A stretch of 64,000 nucleotides of DNA, from NCBI RefSeq assembly GCF_029510815.1, contig NZ_CP120360.1, positions 2,418,001 to 2,482,000 on the forward strand. The letters run 5' to 3'. Shown here piece by piece: positions 49,050-59,772 of this stretch (within the stretch, counting starts at the first letter, position 1; every line of letters begins with the position of its first letter). Under the pieces are notes generated by a model. It did no database searches and was not told the DNA's origin. It saw nothing but the letters and a program-made list of their open reading frames with translations. A program made the position numbers and the translations under genes. Source of the stretch: Janibacter sp. DB-40 (GTDB lineage Bacteria > Actinomycetota > Actinomycetes > Actinomycetales > Dermatophilaceae).

Positions 49050-50171
49050 TCAGCTCGGCTGGTGCGGCGCGACGACGACCTCGATGCGCTGCAGCTCCTT
49101 GACCTCGGTGTACCCGGTCGTGGCCATGGCGCGGCGCAGGGCGCCGACGAGGTTGGTGGTGCCGTCGGCGGAGCGGCTGGGCCCGAAGAGGACCTCCTCC
49201 ATGGGGGCGACGGAGCCGACCTCGACCCGCGCCCCTCGCGGCAGCTCGGGGTGGTGCGCCTCCGCCCCCCAGTGGAAGCCCCGACCGGGGGCCTCGGCCG
49301 AGCGCGCGAGCGTCGCGCCGAGCATCACGGCGTCGGCACCGCAGGCGATGGCCTTGACGATGTCGCCGCTCGTGCCGAGGCCGCCGTCGGCGATGACGTG
49401 GACGTAGCGGCCCCCCGACTCGTCGAGGTAGTCGCGCCGGGCGGCGGCGACGTCGGCGATCGAGGTCGCCATCGGGGCCTGGATGCCCAGCGCCTGCCGC
49501 GTGGTCGAGGCGGCCCCGCCACCGAAGCCGACGAGCACCCCCGCGGCGCCGGTGCGCATCAGGTGCAGCGCGGCCGTGTAGGTCGCCGCTCCCCCGACGA
49601 TGACCGGGACGTCGAGCTCGTAGATGAAGCGCTTGAGGTTCAGCGGCTCGCTCCGGCTGCTCACGTGCTCGGCGGAGACCGTGGTCCCGCGGATGACGAA
49701 GAGGTCGACGCCGGCGTCGACGACGGTCTTCCAGTACTGCTGGGTGTTCTGCGGGCTGAGCGCACCGGCGACGGTGATCCCCGCCTGCCGGATCTCGTGC
49801 AGCCGCTCGGTGATCAGCTCCGGCACGATCGGCGCGGAGTAGATCTCCTGCATGCGGGCCGTCGCCCGGGCGGGATCGAGCGAGGCGATCTCCGCCAGCA
49901 GCGGCTCGGGGTCCGCGTAGCGCGTCCACAGGCCCTCGAGGTCGAGGACCGGCAGGCCTCCGGCCTCACCGAAGGCGATCGCCGTGGTCGGGGACATCAC
50001 GGAGTCCATCGGGGCGGCGATGACGGGCATCTCGAAGTGGTAGGCGTCGATCTGCCACTCGAGGGAGACCTCCTGCGGATCGCGCGTGCGCCGGCTCGGC
50101 AGCACCGCGATGTCGTCGAAGGAGTAGGCCCTGCGGCCCCGCTTGGCTCGGCCGATCTCGATCTCGTTCAC
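49050..50171 (-). CDS. guaB3: GuaB3 family IMP dehydrogenase-related protein
   Basis: 373 residues, lacking the CBS domains of GuaB. MNEIEIGRAKRGRRAYSFDD is the diagnostic start of GuaB3. The barrel contains VIAAPMDSVMSP, VIRGTTVSAEHVS, VIADGGLGTSGDIVKAIACG and AVMLGATLARS. In the loop that bears the catalytic Cys of IMPDH (GSICTTR) this protein has GAASTTR, so the Cys is Ser. Actinobacteria carry GuaB3 beside a true GuaB (53873); its reaction is not settled. Confidence 0.93.
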   Translation of the reverse strand: MNEIEIGRAKRGRRAYSFDDIAVLPSRRTRDPQEVSLEWQIDAYHFEMPVIAAPMDSVMSPTTAIAFGEAGGLPVLDLEGLWTRYADPEPLLAEIASLDPARATARMQEIYSAPIVPELITERLHEIRQAGITVAGALSPQNTQQYWKTVVDAGVDLFVIRGTTVSAEHVSSRSEPLNLKRFIYELDVPVIVGGAATYTAALHLMRTGAAGVLVGFGGGAASTTRQALGIQAPMATSIADVAAARRDYLDESGGRYVHVIADGGLGTSGDIVKAIACGADAVMLGATLARSAEAPGRGFHWGAEAHHPELPRGARVEVGSVAPMEEVLFGPSRSADGTTNLVGALRRAMATTGYTEVKELQRIEVVVAPHQPS

Positions 50172-50282
50172 CCTGCCACCCTAGATGGGGCCGGTGGCGG
50201 CGCGGACGCCACACCCGGAATCGTCGGCCACGCCCGCTCGTTGGGATGATGGAGGACGATCACCACCACGGAAGGACAAGGC

Positions 50283-50555
50283 ATGCCGAAGTTCAAGCGG
50301 GCGGCCGTCGTACTGACCGCCGTCGAGTCGGCGCGCAAGTGGGCGCACCAGAACCCCGACAAGGCCACCGGCTACATCGACAAGGCCACCGGCTTCATCG
50401 ACAAGCGCACCCACGGCAAGTACCACCGCCAGATCGGTGGCATCTCGAGCCAGGCGAAGAAGGCGCTCACCGGCCGGCAGGGTGTCTCCGGGCCGACCGT
50501 CCCCGGCGAGACCACGAGTCGTACGGACCGCCCGTACCCGGACATGCGCGCCTGA
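50283..50555 (+). CDS. MT0933-like antitoxin family protein
   Basis: 90 residues with GGAAGGACA before the ATG. NPDKATGYIDKATGFIDKRT and HGKYHRQIGGISSQAKKAL match the MT0933/Rv0909 pattern (repeated D-K-A-x-x-x-I/V-D-K, then T-x-G-K-Y). In M. tuberculosis Rv0909 pairs with Rv0910, a START-like toxin; no toxin gene lies next to this one. Confidence 0.75.
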   Translation: MPKFKRAAVVLTAVESARKWAHQNPDKATGYIDKATGFIDKRTHGKYHRQIGGISSQAKKALTGRQGVSGPTVPGETTSRTDRPYPDMRA

Positions 50556-51578
50556 TCAGACCTCGGTCGCCTCGAGGACGCGCAGCGCGTTGCCGTGCGC
50601 GAGGGCGGTGAGGTCGCCGCGGGACCAACCACGCTCGCCGAGCGCGGCGAGGAGCGCCGGGTAGGTCGAGACGTCCTCGAGGCCGACGGGCGTCTCGTCC
50701 ACCCCGTCGTAGTCGGCGCCGATGCCCACGTGCTCGATGCCGACCACCTCGCGCAGGTGCTCGAAGTGGGCGACGACGTGCTCGATCGTGGCCACCGGCT
50801 CCGGGACGGCGTCGGTACGACCCAGGTCCAGGTCGGCACGCGCCTGGTTGACGAACTTCGGCACGACATTGGCCATGACGATCCCGCCGTTCGCCGGGAC
50901 CCGCTCGAGCACGTCGTCGGGGACGTTGCGCGGGTGGTCGCAGACCGCCCGGGCGCCGGAGTGGCTGAACATCACCGGCAGCCGCGAGGTGTCGAGGGCG
51001 TCGTGCATCGTCTCGGCGCTGACGTGGGAGAGGTCGACGACCATGCCGAGGTCGTTCATCGACCGCACGACCTCCCGGCCGAAGTCGGTCAGGCCTCCGT
51101 GGACCCTCTCGTCCGTCGCCGAGTCCGCCCACTCGGTGTTGTCGTTGTGCGTCAGCGTCATGTAGCGGGCGCCCCTGTCCGCGAACGCGGCCAGCGTCTC
51201 CAGCGAGCCCGCGATCGAGTGCCCGCCCTCCATGCCGATCAGCGCGGCGTGCCGACCCTCGCCCCACGCCGAGCGGACGTCAGCGGCCGTGCGCGCCGGG
51301 ACCATCTGCTCGTAGCGGGCGCACAGGGCCTCCACGAAGTCGATCTGCTCGTGGGTGGCGGCCACGGCCGCCTCCCCCGTGAACGAGCACGGCACCCACA
51401 CCGACCACAGCTGGGCGGCCAGACCCCCGTCGCGCATCCGCGGCAGGTCCGTGTGCAGCTGCGGCTGGGCGTGCGCGATGTCGCAGGCGTCGAGGTCGTA
51501 CCCGGCGAGCTCCCGGTGGTGCCAGGGCAGGTCGTTGTGGCCGTCCAGGACGCGGAGGGGGGCGCTGCTGGTGCTCAT
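50556..51578 (-). CDS. Membrane dipeptidase (peptidase M19)
   Basis: 340 residues from ATG 51578. Zinc ligands: [10 protein letters not shown] (HxD), [12 protein letters not shown] (Glu), [12 protein letters not shown] (His), [20 protein letters not shown] (second His) and [13 protein letters not shown] (Asp). The family hydrolyses dipeptides, sometimes with a D-residue, in peptidoglycan recycling. The gene abuts the convergent antitoxin-like gene with no gap. Confidence 0.92.
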   Translation of the reverse strand: MSTSSAPLRVLDGHNDLPWHHRELAGYDLDACDIAHAQPQLHTDLPRMRDGGLAAQLWSVWVPCSFTGEAAVAATHEQIDFVEALCARYEQMVPARTAADVRSAWGEGRHAALIGMEGGHSIAGSLETLAAFADRGARYMTLTHNDNTEWADSATDERVHGGLTDFGREVVRSMNDLGMVVDLSHVSAETMHDALDTSRLPVMFSHSGARAVCDHPRNVPDDVLERVPANGGIVMANVVPKFVNQARADLDLGRTDAVPEPVATIEHVVAHFEHLREVVGIEHVGIGADYDGVDETPVGLEDVSTYPALLAALGERGWSRGDLTALAHGNALRVLEATEV

Positions 51579-51679
51579 CGGCCCAGTCAATCACCGGCCG
51601 GACGAAGGCGGTGTCCGCAGGTGCGACGAGGGCGCCTCGCAGGCGCGCCTGCCGTCCGGTGCGCGCGTACCGTGGCGTC

Positions 51680-52756
51680 ATGAGGGCGGAGGGCGCAGGG
51701 GACGTGCAGGGCCGCGCCGCTCCGTGGGCCCGGTCCCGGCGCATCGCGTGGCAGCTGATCACCTCGACCGTGACCGCCTCGTTCCGCCACCGGCTCATGG
51801 GACTCGCGGCCGAGGCAGCCTTCTTCGCCATCCTGTCCCTTCCACCGCTGATCTTCGCACTCGCCGGCAGCATCGGGTTCTTCGTCAGCGCGCTCGACGT
51901 GGCCCAGGTCGAGACGCTGCGCGACACCACCCTGAGCCTGGCCGGGCGTGTCCTGACCGACGAGAGCATCGAGACCGTGATCCGACCGACCATGGACGAG
52001 GTGCTCGAGGGTGGGCGCTTCGACGTCGTCTCCATCGGTTTCGTGCTCGCCCTGTGGTCCGGCTCGCGGGCCCTCAACGTCTTCGTGGACACGATCACGA
52101 TCCTCTACGGACTCGCCGGACGACGTGGCGTCATCCGCACCCGCGCGCTCTCGTTCGGGTTGTACGTCGTCGGCCTCGTGGTCGGCGTGGTCGTGCTCCC
52201 GCTGGTGCTCGTCGGCCCACGGATCATCGACTCGGTGCTTCCGGAGCAGCTGCAGGTGATGACGACCCTCTACTGGCCCACCGTGATCGTGCTCAGCGTC
52301 GCGTTCCTCACCTCGCTGTACCACCTGTCCGTCCCCGTGCGGACCTCGTGGCGACACGACATTCCGGGAGCGAGCCTGGCCCTGCTGGTGTGGATCCTGG
52401 GCAGCTTCCTGCTGCGATGGGCACTGCAGGGAGTCATCGGGGGCCCCTCGATCTACGGCCCGCTGGCCGCGCCCATCGCGGTTCTCCTGTGGCTGTACCT
52501 CACCGCCGTGGCGATCCTCGTCGGCGCGGCACTGAATGCGGCATGTGATCGCGTCTGGCCGGATTCCGAGACCGCCCGAGCGCGCGTGGAGCTGGTCCGC
52601 CGCCTGCGCAGCGACGCCACGTCCGAACGGCTGCGCGACACCGTCAGCGCGAAGGACAGGCAGCAGCTCGACGATGTCGCCCCGGGCCGTGAGCGGACCC
52701 CACCGCACGATTCGCCCGCACCCCGCCCTGACGACCGACGCCTCGGTGACGGGTGA
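51680..52756 (+). CDS. YihY/virulence factor BrkB family membrane protein
   Basis: 358 residues from ATG 51680. About six helices, beginning GLAAEAAFFAILSLPPLIFAL (the A-x-x-A-a-F-F-x-x-L-S-L-P-P motif), VVSIGFVLALWSGSRALNVF, YVVGLVVGVVVLPLVLVGPR and SIYGPLAAPIAVLLWLYLTA, ending with ILVGAALNAACDRVWP. Members were once thought to be RNase BN; their function in actinobacteria is unknown. Confidence 0.88.
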   Translation: MRAEGAGDVQGRAAPWARSRRIAWQLITSTVTASFRHRLMGLAAEAAFFAILSLPPLIFALAGSIGFFVSALDVAQVETLRDTTLSLAGRVLTDESIETVIRPTMDEVLEGGRFDVVSIGFVLALWSGSRALNVFVDTITILYGLAGRRGVIRTRALSFGLYVVGLVVGVVVLPLVLVGPRIIDSVLPEQLQVMTTLYWPTVIVLSVAFLTSLYHLSVPVRTSWRHDIPGASLALLVWILGSFLLRWALQGVIGGPSIYGPLAAPIAVLLWLYLTAVAILVGAALNAACDRVWPDSETARARVELVRRLRSDATSERLRDTVSAKDRQQLDDVAPGRERTPPHDSPAPRPDDRRLGDG

Positions 52757-52804
52757 GTCACGACCGCTGCTGCATCCCCACACCCGCGCGGGCATGCTGG
52801 GAGC

Positions 52805-53830
52805 ATGCGCCTTGGACCCCACAACGCGATCACCGACGTCCCGGGAGTGCGGGTCGGCCACGCCACCCGTGACGAGCCCGGCTGGCTGACCGGCGCGACG
52901 GTCGTCGCACCCCCGCTCGGTACGTGCGCCGGCGTGGACGTGCGCGGGGGCGGCCCCGGGACCCGTGAGACCGACGCCCTCGCCCCGAGCAACCTCGTCG
53001 ACGCGGTCGACGCGATCGTCCTCTCCGGCGGCAGCGCCTTCGGCCTGTCCACCGCGGACGGTGTCGTGCAGGCCCTCGCCGACGAGGGACGGGGCTGGGC
53101 CGCGGGCGGCCCGGAGCAGGTCGTGCCGATCGTGCCGGCCGCGATCCTGTTCGACCTCGGGCGGGCCGGCGCCTGGCGCCACCACCCCGACTCGGCGGAT
53201 GGTCGCGCGGCGTACCTCGCTGCCGCCTCCGGCCCCGTGGACGAAGGGGGCGTGGGCGCCGGCACGGGAGCCCGCGCCGGCGGCCTGCACGGCGGCATCG
53301 GCACCGCGAGCCTGCTCCTCGACTCCGGGGCGACCGTCGGCGCACTCGTCGCGGTCAACGCCGTGGGGTCCCCCCTTCGCCCCGACGGCCGACTGCTCGC
53401 CGAGCACCTGCTCGTGCCCGGCGAGGTGGACCTCCCGGACCCCGATCCTGCTGCGGTGCAACGCCACTGGGCCGCACGACAGGCGGAGATGAAGGCCCTG
53501 CGGGCCGGGATGGCGACGACCCTGGCGGTCGTCGCCACCGACGCCACACTCGACAAGGCGGGGTGCACCGGTCTCGCCCGCGTCAGCCACGACGGCTTCG
53601 CCCGGGCACTGGCCCCCGTCCACACGGCCTTCGACGGGGACACGGTCTTCGCGCTGTCGACGCGGGAGCAGCCGGCCCCGGCCCCCCTCGACCTCGTGGC
53701 GCTGCAGACCGCCGCAGCCGACTGCGTCAGCCGGGCGATCGTCCGCGCGGTCCTGGCGTCCGGGACGATCGACCGCACCACCGACGGCGGGAGCTCCCTG
53801 CCCGGCTACCGGGACGCGATCGGGGCGTGA
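52805..53830 (+). CDS. P1 family peptidase (DmpA/Rv1333-like)
   Basis: 341 residues. NAITDVPGVRVGHATRDEP is the typical start; IVLSGGSAFGLSTADGVVQAL, GGLHGGIGTASLLLDSGATV and VAVNAVGSPLRPDGRLL are core motifs, and LARVSHDGFARALAPVHTAF lies near the end. P1 enzymes are self-processing aminopeptidases/amidases with an N-terminal nucleophile; the Rv1333 group's substrates are not known. Confidence 0.88.
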   Translation: MRLGPHNAITDVPGVRVGHATRDEPGWLTGATVVAPPLGTCAGVDVRGGGPGTRETDALAPSNLVDAVDAIVLSGGSAFGLSTADGVVQALADEGRGWAAGGPEQVVPIVPAAILFDLGRAGAWRHHPDSADGRAAYLAAASGPVDEGGVGAGTGARAGGLHGGIGTASLLLDSGATVGALVAVNAVGSPLRPDGRLLAEHLLVPGEVDLPDPDPAAVQRHWAARQAEMKALRAGMATTLAVVATDATLDKAGCTGLARVSHDGFARALAPVHTAFDGDTVFALSTREQPAPAPLDLVALQTAAADCVSRAIVRAVLASGTIDRTTDGGSSLPGYRDAIGA

Positions 53831-53872
53831 CCACCCTGCGGTGGCCCGCCCCGATCGAAGTCGAGAGATGGC

Positions 53873-55608
<1,736 letters not shown>

Positions 55609-55911
55609 ATGGCAGTTCACACGAATCCACGAGGTCCGGTCGCCGACCTGTGGGAGTGGCAGTACGAGGGCGTGTGCCGAGAGACCGGCAGCGAGTCCTT
55701 CTACCACCCCGACGGCGAGCGCGGAGCGGCTCGTCGCCTGCGCGACGCGGCGGCCAAGGAGATCTGCAGCACCTGCCCCGTCATCGACGCCTGCCGCGAG
55801 CACGCCCTGGCCATCCGCGAGCCCTTCGGGGTCTGGGGCGGCATGTCCGAGGACGAGCGCGCCGCCCTCCTCGCCGAGCGGGACGTGCAGCGGGCCGGGC
55901 TCGCCGGCTGA
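55609..55911 (+). CDS. whiB2: WhiB-family iron-sulfur transcription factor (WhiB2/WhmD-like)
   Basis: 100 residues. The four iron-sulfur cysteines are VCRE, then ICSTCPVIDACRE; the DNA-binding turn is GVWGGMSEDERAALL. FYHPDGERGAARRLRDAAAKE before the cysteines and HALAIREPFGVWGG after them match WhiB2/WhmD rather than WhiB1, WhiB3 or WhiB7. WhiB2 controls septation with WhiA/FtsZ-linked genes. Subtype is by recognition of these motifs. Confidence 0.82.
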   Translation: MAVHTNPRGPVADLWEWQYEGVCRETGSESFYHPDGERGAARRLRDAAAKEICSTCPVIDACREHALAIREPFGVWGGMSEDERAALLAERDVQRAGLAG

Positions 55912-55927
55912 CCCGTACCCCTGATCG

Positions 55928-55965
55928 CGCGCCCCCGGGAGACACCGCATCCTCCCGGGGGCGCG
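55928..55965 (+). terminator. Terminator after the WhiB gene
   Basis: CGCGCCCCCGGGA and TCCCGGGGGCGCG form a perfect 13-bp stem with a 12-base loop, 16 bases after the stop codon, followed by TCATG. Confidence 0.85.
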
Positions 55966-56031
55966 TCATGCCCGGGCGTTCCGCTCCCGAGCGGTGGGCG
56001 CCCCGGTCGTCACGGGACCTAGGCTGGTGAG

Positions 56032-56277
56032 GTGACTTCCGCAGAGCCCGTCCACATCCGCGACGAGTCGATCCGCCTGGGCCAGCTGCTCAAGCTCGCC
56101 GGGCTGGTCGAGGACGGTGCCATGGCCCGTGCGGTCATCGCCAACGGTGAGGTGACCGTGGACGGTCAGGTCGAGACCCGCCGGGGCGCACAGGTCGGCG
56201 CGGGCAGCGTCGTCGCCCACGGCGGTCAGGAGATCGAGGTCGTCACCGGCGAGCCGGAGGTCGACGTTCCCTGGTGA
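56032..56277 (+). CDS. RNA-binding S4 domain protein
   Basis: 81 residues from GTG 56032. IRLGQLLKLAGLVEDGAMARAVI and NGEVTVDGQVETRRGAQV form the small S4 (YaaA/RlbA-like) fold that binds structured RNA. No other domain. Exact target unknown. Confidence 0.85.
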   Translation: MTSAEPVHIRDESIRLGQLLKLAGLVEDGAMARAVIANGEVTVDGQVETRRGAQVGAGSVVAHGGQEIEVVTGEPEVDVPW

Positions 56278-56285
56278 GTCGACGG

Positions 56286-56304
56286 CGAAGGGGTCCCCCC
56301 TTCG
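56286..56304 (+). terminator. Short terminator after the S4 gene, a CGAAGGGG pair
   Basis: CGAAGGGG and CCCCTTCG face each other across a three-base loop, beginning eight bases after the stop. This is the most compact example of the paired motif in the window. Confidence 0.7.
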
Positions 56305-56448
56305 CCCCGGCGTGCGGCTGGCGGGGGTGAACGTCCGGCGACGGCGCCTCGAACTCCTGCCCCTGCGGTGGCGAGATCACCGCGGACGTGGTGAAGTCGC
56401 CCGGGGAGCGCGCCACGGGGGCCGGTCCCGACCGTCGAGGAGGGGCAT

Positions 56449-58917
56449 GTGCGCAGCAGGATCCTGACCATGGTGACCGGGGTGGTGGTCGCGGGTTCCG
56501 TCACCGTCGTGACGCCGCCGAGCAGTGCAGCGACCGGTGACCCGGTGCTGTTGAACGAGGTCCTGGCCTCGACCACGAGCAGTGACGCGGAGTACATCGA
56601 GCTCCACGGCACGCCCGACACGAGCCTGGACGGCCTGAGCCTGATCGCAGTCGAGAGCGACGACCAGAGCTCCAACGGCACGATCGACACCCGGGTGGAC
56701 CTCGGCCCCGGCGACGCGCTCGGCGAGAACGGCTTCTTCCTCGCTGCCAACCAGGTCGCGGAGACGGTCTACTCGATCGACGCCGACCGCGCGCTCGAGG
56801 ACAGCCTGGAGAACTCCTCGACGACCTTCGCCCTGGTCGAGACCGCGTCGCTGACCGGGTCGGCCGTCGACGCCGACATCGTCGTGCGCGACGCGGTGGC
56901 CTCCACGGACGGTGAGGACGCCTCGCACTTCGCCTTCGACGCCCCGCTCATCGGGCCGGACGGGTCCTACCTGCCTGCCGGCGTCGGCCGGGTCGAGGAC
57001 GGCGTGGACACCGACACGGCCGCGGACTGGCAGATCCTCTCCTTCGACAACGACCCGTCGATCAACACGCCCACCGCCGGCTCCGGAGGGGGCTCCGGTG
57101 GCGGTGACACCGCCCAGGAGCGGCTGATCCACGAGGTGCAGGGAGCAGGAGACACCTCGCCCCTCGTGGGCGAACAGGTCGTGGTCCACGGTGTCGTCGT
57201 CGACGACCAGGAGGGGCCCGGCCCGATGCTGGGCGGTCTCTTCGTGCAGGAGGAGGACGCGGACACCGACGGTGACCCCGCGACCTCCGAGGGGGTCTTC
57301 GTGCACACCGGTGGGTCCGACACCGCCTCCGTCGGCGACGAGGTGCGGGTGACAGGCACCGTCGAGGAGCGCTACGGCAACACCCAGCTCGGCGACACCG
57401 AGGTCGACGTGCTGGGCACCGCCCCGGCCCCGTCCCCGACGTCGCTGTCCTTCCCGCTGGCCGACCGGGCCGACCTCGAAGCGGTCGAGGGCATGACGGC
57501 CTCCTTCGAGCAGGAGCTCGTGGTCACCGAGTACTTCGACTACGACCGGTACGGCGAGACGGTGGTCGCGCTGCCCTACGAGGGCGAGGAGCGCCCCTTC
57601 ACCCCGACCGCGGTCGCCGACCCCGGCTCCGAGGAGGCCGTGGCGCGCCGCGCGTGGAACGAGCTGAGCCGGATCACCATCGACGACGGCCTCTCCTCGC
57701 AGAACCCGGAGGAGGTGATCCACCCGATCACCCGGGACGAGTTCACCCTGGACAACGCCTTCCGGGGCGGGGACACGGTGACCGGGCTGACCGGCGCGGT
57801 CTACTTCTCCTACGAGAAGTACCGCATCCTGCCGACCGGGCACGACGCCTACGAGCGCACCGAGCGCCCGGCACGGCCGCAGGACGTCGGTGGTGACGTG
57901 CAGGTCGCCGCGATGAACGCGCTCAACTACTTCCGCACGCTCGACGACGGCTCGGCGCGCTGCGGGCCCCAGCAGGACATGGACTGCCGCGGGGCCGACA
58001 CGCAGGCCGAGCTCGACCGCCAGCGGGCCAAGCTGCTCAGCGCGCTCGACGGCCTCGACGCCGAGGTCATCGCGCTCAACGAGGTGGAGAACACCCCTGG
58101 CGTCGAGGTCCTCGCTGACCTCGCGGAGGGACTGCGCGAGCGCACCGGCGAGGACTGGGCGCACGTGCGCACCGACGGGACCGTGGTCGGCACGGACGCG
58201 ATCAAGGTCGGCATCCTCTACCGCGCCGACGAGGTGACGCCGATCGGCGAGAGTGCCGTCCTGGACACGCCGCAGTTCCTCGACCCGGCGGGCACCGGCC
58301 AGGACAAGAACCGCGCTGCCCTGGCGGCCTCCTTCTGGCGCAACGGCACCGACGAGGTCTTCTCCGTCGCGACCAACCACCTGAAGTCCAAGGGGTCCTC
58401 CTGCGGGGCCGGTGACGACGACGAGTGGGCCGGCAGCTGCAACCGCACCCGCACCCTGGCCGCGCAGGAGCTGGCCGCCTGGATCGAGACCGACCCGACC
58501 GGCATCGTGGACGAGGACTGGATGATCCTCGGTGACCTCAACTCCTACGACCACGAGGACCCCATCGACGCGCTCCGATCGGCCGGGTACGCCGACCTCG
58601 TGCGCGAGCACGTGGGCGAGTTCGGCTTCAGCTACGTCTTCGACGGCCAGTGGGGCTACCTCGACTACGCGATGTCCTCGTCGACCCTCGGCGAGCAGAT
58701 CACCGGGGTCACCGAGTGGCACATCAACTCCCCCGAGCCCGACGTCATCGACTACGACCGGACCCACAAGAGCGCCACGCAGGCCGGGCTCTTCGACGGG
58801 TCCACCCCGTACCGCAGCTCCGACCACGACCCGGTGCTGGTCGGCCTCGCCCTCGACGACGGCAACGAGGGCTGGGGCGTCGACCTCGCACCGGGCACCC
58901 GGCGCACCGGCGAGTGA
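56449..58917 (+). CDS. Secreted ExeM/NucH-type endonuclease
   Basis: 822 residues from GTG 56449. Signal peptide: ILTMVTGVVVAGSVTVVTPP with cleavage likely after SSAA (residue ~28). A lamin-tail-like domain (VLLNEVLASTTSSDAEYIEL) follows, then a GSGGGSGGGD linker, an OB-fold region (VVVHGVVVDDQ...VFVHTGGSDTASVGDEVRV) and a C-terminal endonuclease/exonuclease/phosphatase domain with VIALNEVENTPG, GDLNSYDHEDP and SSDHDPVLVGL. It should degrade DNA outside the cell. There are no sorting signals. Confidence 0.92.
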   Translation: MRSRILTMVTGVVVAGSVTVVTPPSSAATGDPVLLNEVLASTTSSDAEYIELHGTPDTSLDGLSLIAVESDDQSSNGTIDTRVDLGPGDALGENGFFLAANQVAETVYSIDADRALEDSLENSSTTFALVETASLTGSAVDADIVVRDAVASTDGEDASHFAFDAPLIGPDGSYLPAGVGRVEDGVDTDTAADWQILSFDNDPSINTPTAGSGGGSGGGDTAQERLIHEVQGAGDTSPLVGEQVVVHGVVVDDQEGPGPMLGGLFVQEEDADTDGDPATSEGVFVHTGGSDTASVGDEVRVTGTVEERYGNTQLGDTEVDVLGTAPAPSPTSLSFPLADRADLEAVEGMTASFEQELVVTEYFDYDRYGETVVALPYEGEERPFTPTAVADPGSEEAVARRAWNELSRITIDDGLSSQNPEEVIHPITRDEFTLDNAFRGGDTVTGLTGAVYFSYEKYRILPTGHDAYERTERPARPQDVGGDVQVAAMNALNYFRTLDDGSARCGPQQDMDCRGADTQAELDRQRAKLLSALDGLDAEVIALNEVENTPGVEVLADLAEGLRERTGEDWAHVRTDGTVVGTDAIKVGILYRADEVTPIGESAVLDTPQFLDPAGTGQDKNRAALAASFWRNGTDEVFSVATNHLKSKGSSCGAGDDDEWAGSCNRTRTLAAQELAAWIETDPTGIVDEDWMILGDLNSYDHEDPIDALRSAGYADLVREHVGEFGFSYVFDGQWGYLDYAMSSSTLGEQITGVTEWHINSPEPDVIDYDRTHKSATQAGLFDGSTPYRSSDHDPVLVGLALDDGNEGWGVDLAPGTRRTGE

Positions 58918-58924
58918 GACGGGT

Positions 58925-58968
58925 GAAGGGGGGAGGCGAGCTCGGTGACCGAGCCGCCTCCCCCCTTC
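58925..58968 (+). terminator. Terminator after the nuclease gene
   Basis: GAAGGGGGGAGGCG and CGCCTCCCCCCTTC arms (one unpaired base) flank a ~15-base loop right after the stop; the right arm carries a CCCCTTCG motif. Confidence 0.75.
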
Positions 58969-58980
58969 GCCGCTGCGTGC

Positions 58981-59675
58981 TCAGGACCCGCTGAGCATCC
59001 AGTCCAGGGCCTGGTCGACGTGGATCTCGGTGGTGTCGTGCATCGGGACCTGTGAGTCGTCCTCGTCGACGAGCAGGCCGATCTCGGTCCCGGCGAGGAC
59101 GATGCCCTCGGCGCCGCGGTCGGCCATGCCGTGCAGGATCTGCCGGAGGGTCTTGCGGGAGGTGTCCTTGATGATGCCGTGGACGAGCTCCTCGTAGATC
59201 ATCCGGTCGACCTCGGGGCGCTCCTCCTCCGACGGAAGGATCACCTCGATGCCGCGCTCCTCGAAGGGCTTGGTGTAGAAGTCGCCCGCCATCGTCGTCG
59301 CCGTCGCCACGAGCCCGACCTTGCGCTGGCGGGCACCCTGCACCGCGGTGGCGGTGGCCTCGGCGATGTGCAGGAAGGGGACGTCGACGCTGGCACTGAC
59401 CTGGTCGGCGACGGCGTGCATGGTGTTGGCGGCGATGAGGACGGCCTCGGCCCCGCCCTCCTGCAGGCTCTGGGCGCCCTCGATGAGGAGGCGGGCCATG
59501 CCATCCCAGTCGCCGGCGTTCTCCGCGTCGTCCACCGGCTGGAAGTCGACGCTGTTGATGAGCACCCGGGCGCTGTGCAGGCCACCGAGCCGGGCCTCGA
59601 CCCCTCGTTGAGGCGGCGGTAGTACTCCGCCGTCGCCGACCAACCCATCCCACCGAGAACTCCCAGAAGACGCAT
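58981..59675 (-). CDS. Aspartate/glutamate racemase-like protein without catalytic cysteines, frameshifted
   Basis: About 231 residues after one repair. MRLLGVLGGMGWSATAEYYR is in one frame, the rest (EARLGGLHSARVLINSVDFQ onward) in another; adding a base to the C4 run 59601-59604 joins them as LNEGVEARL. The family's two catalytic cysteines are missing: the first motif is IAANTMH (usually C/T-N-T-M-H) and the second is LAGTEIGLL instead of GCTE. The remaining fold signatures are intact. So racemisation by the two-cysteine mechanism is unlikely; function unknown. Confidence 0.75.
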
Positions 59676-59772
59676 GACCCAAGAGTAGGTCAGCCGGGCA
59701 CGCAACGGCGTGCTCGGTTCCGCATGCCGAACCGGTGCCGGGCCGCAGCCGTGTCCGTCATACCCTGCACAC

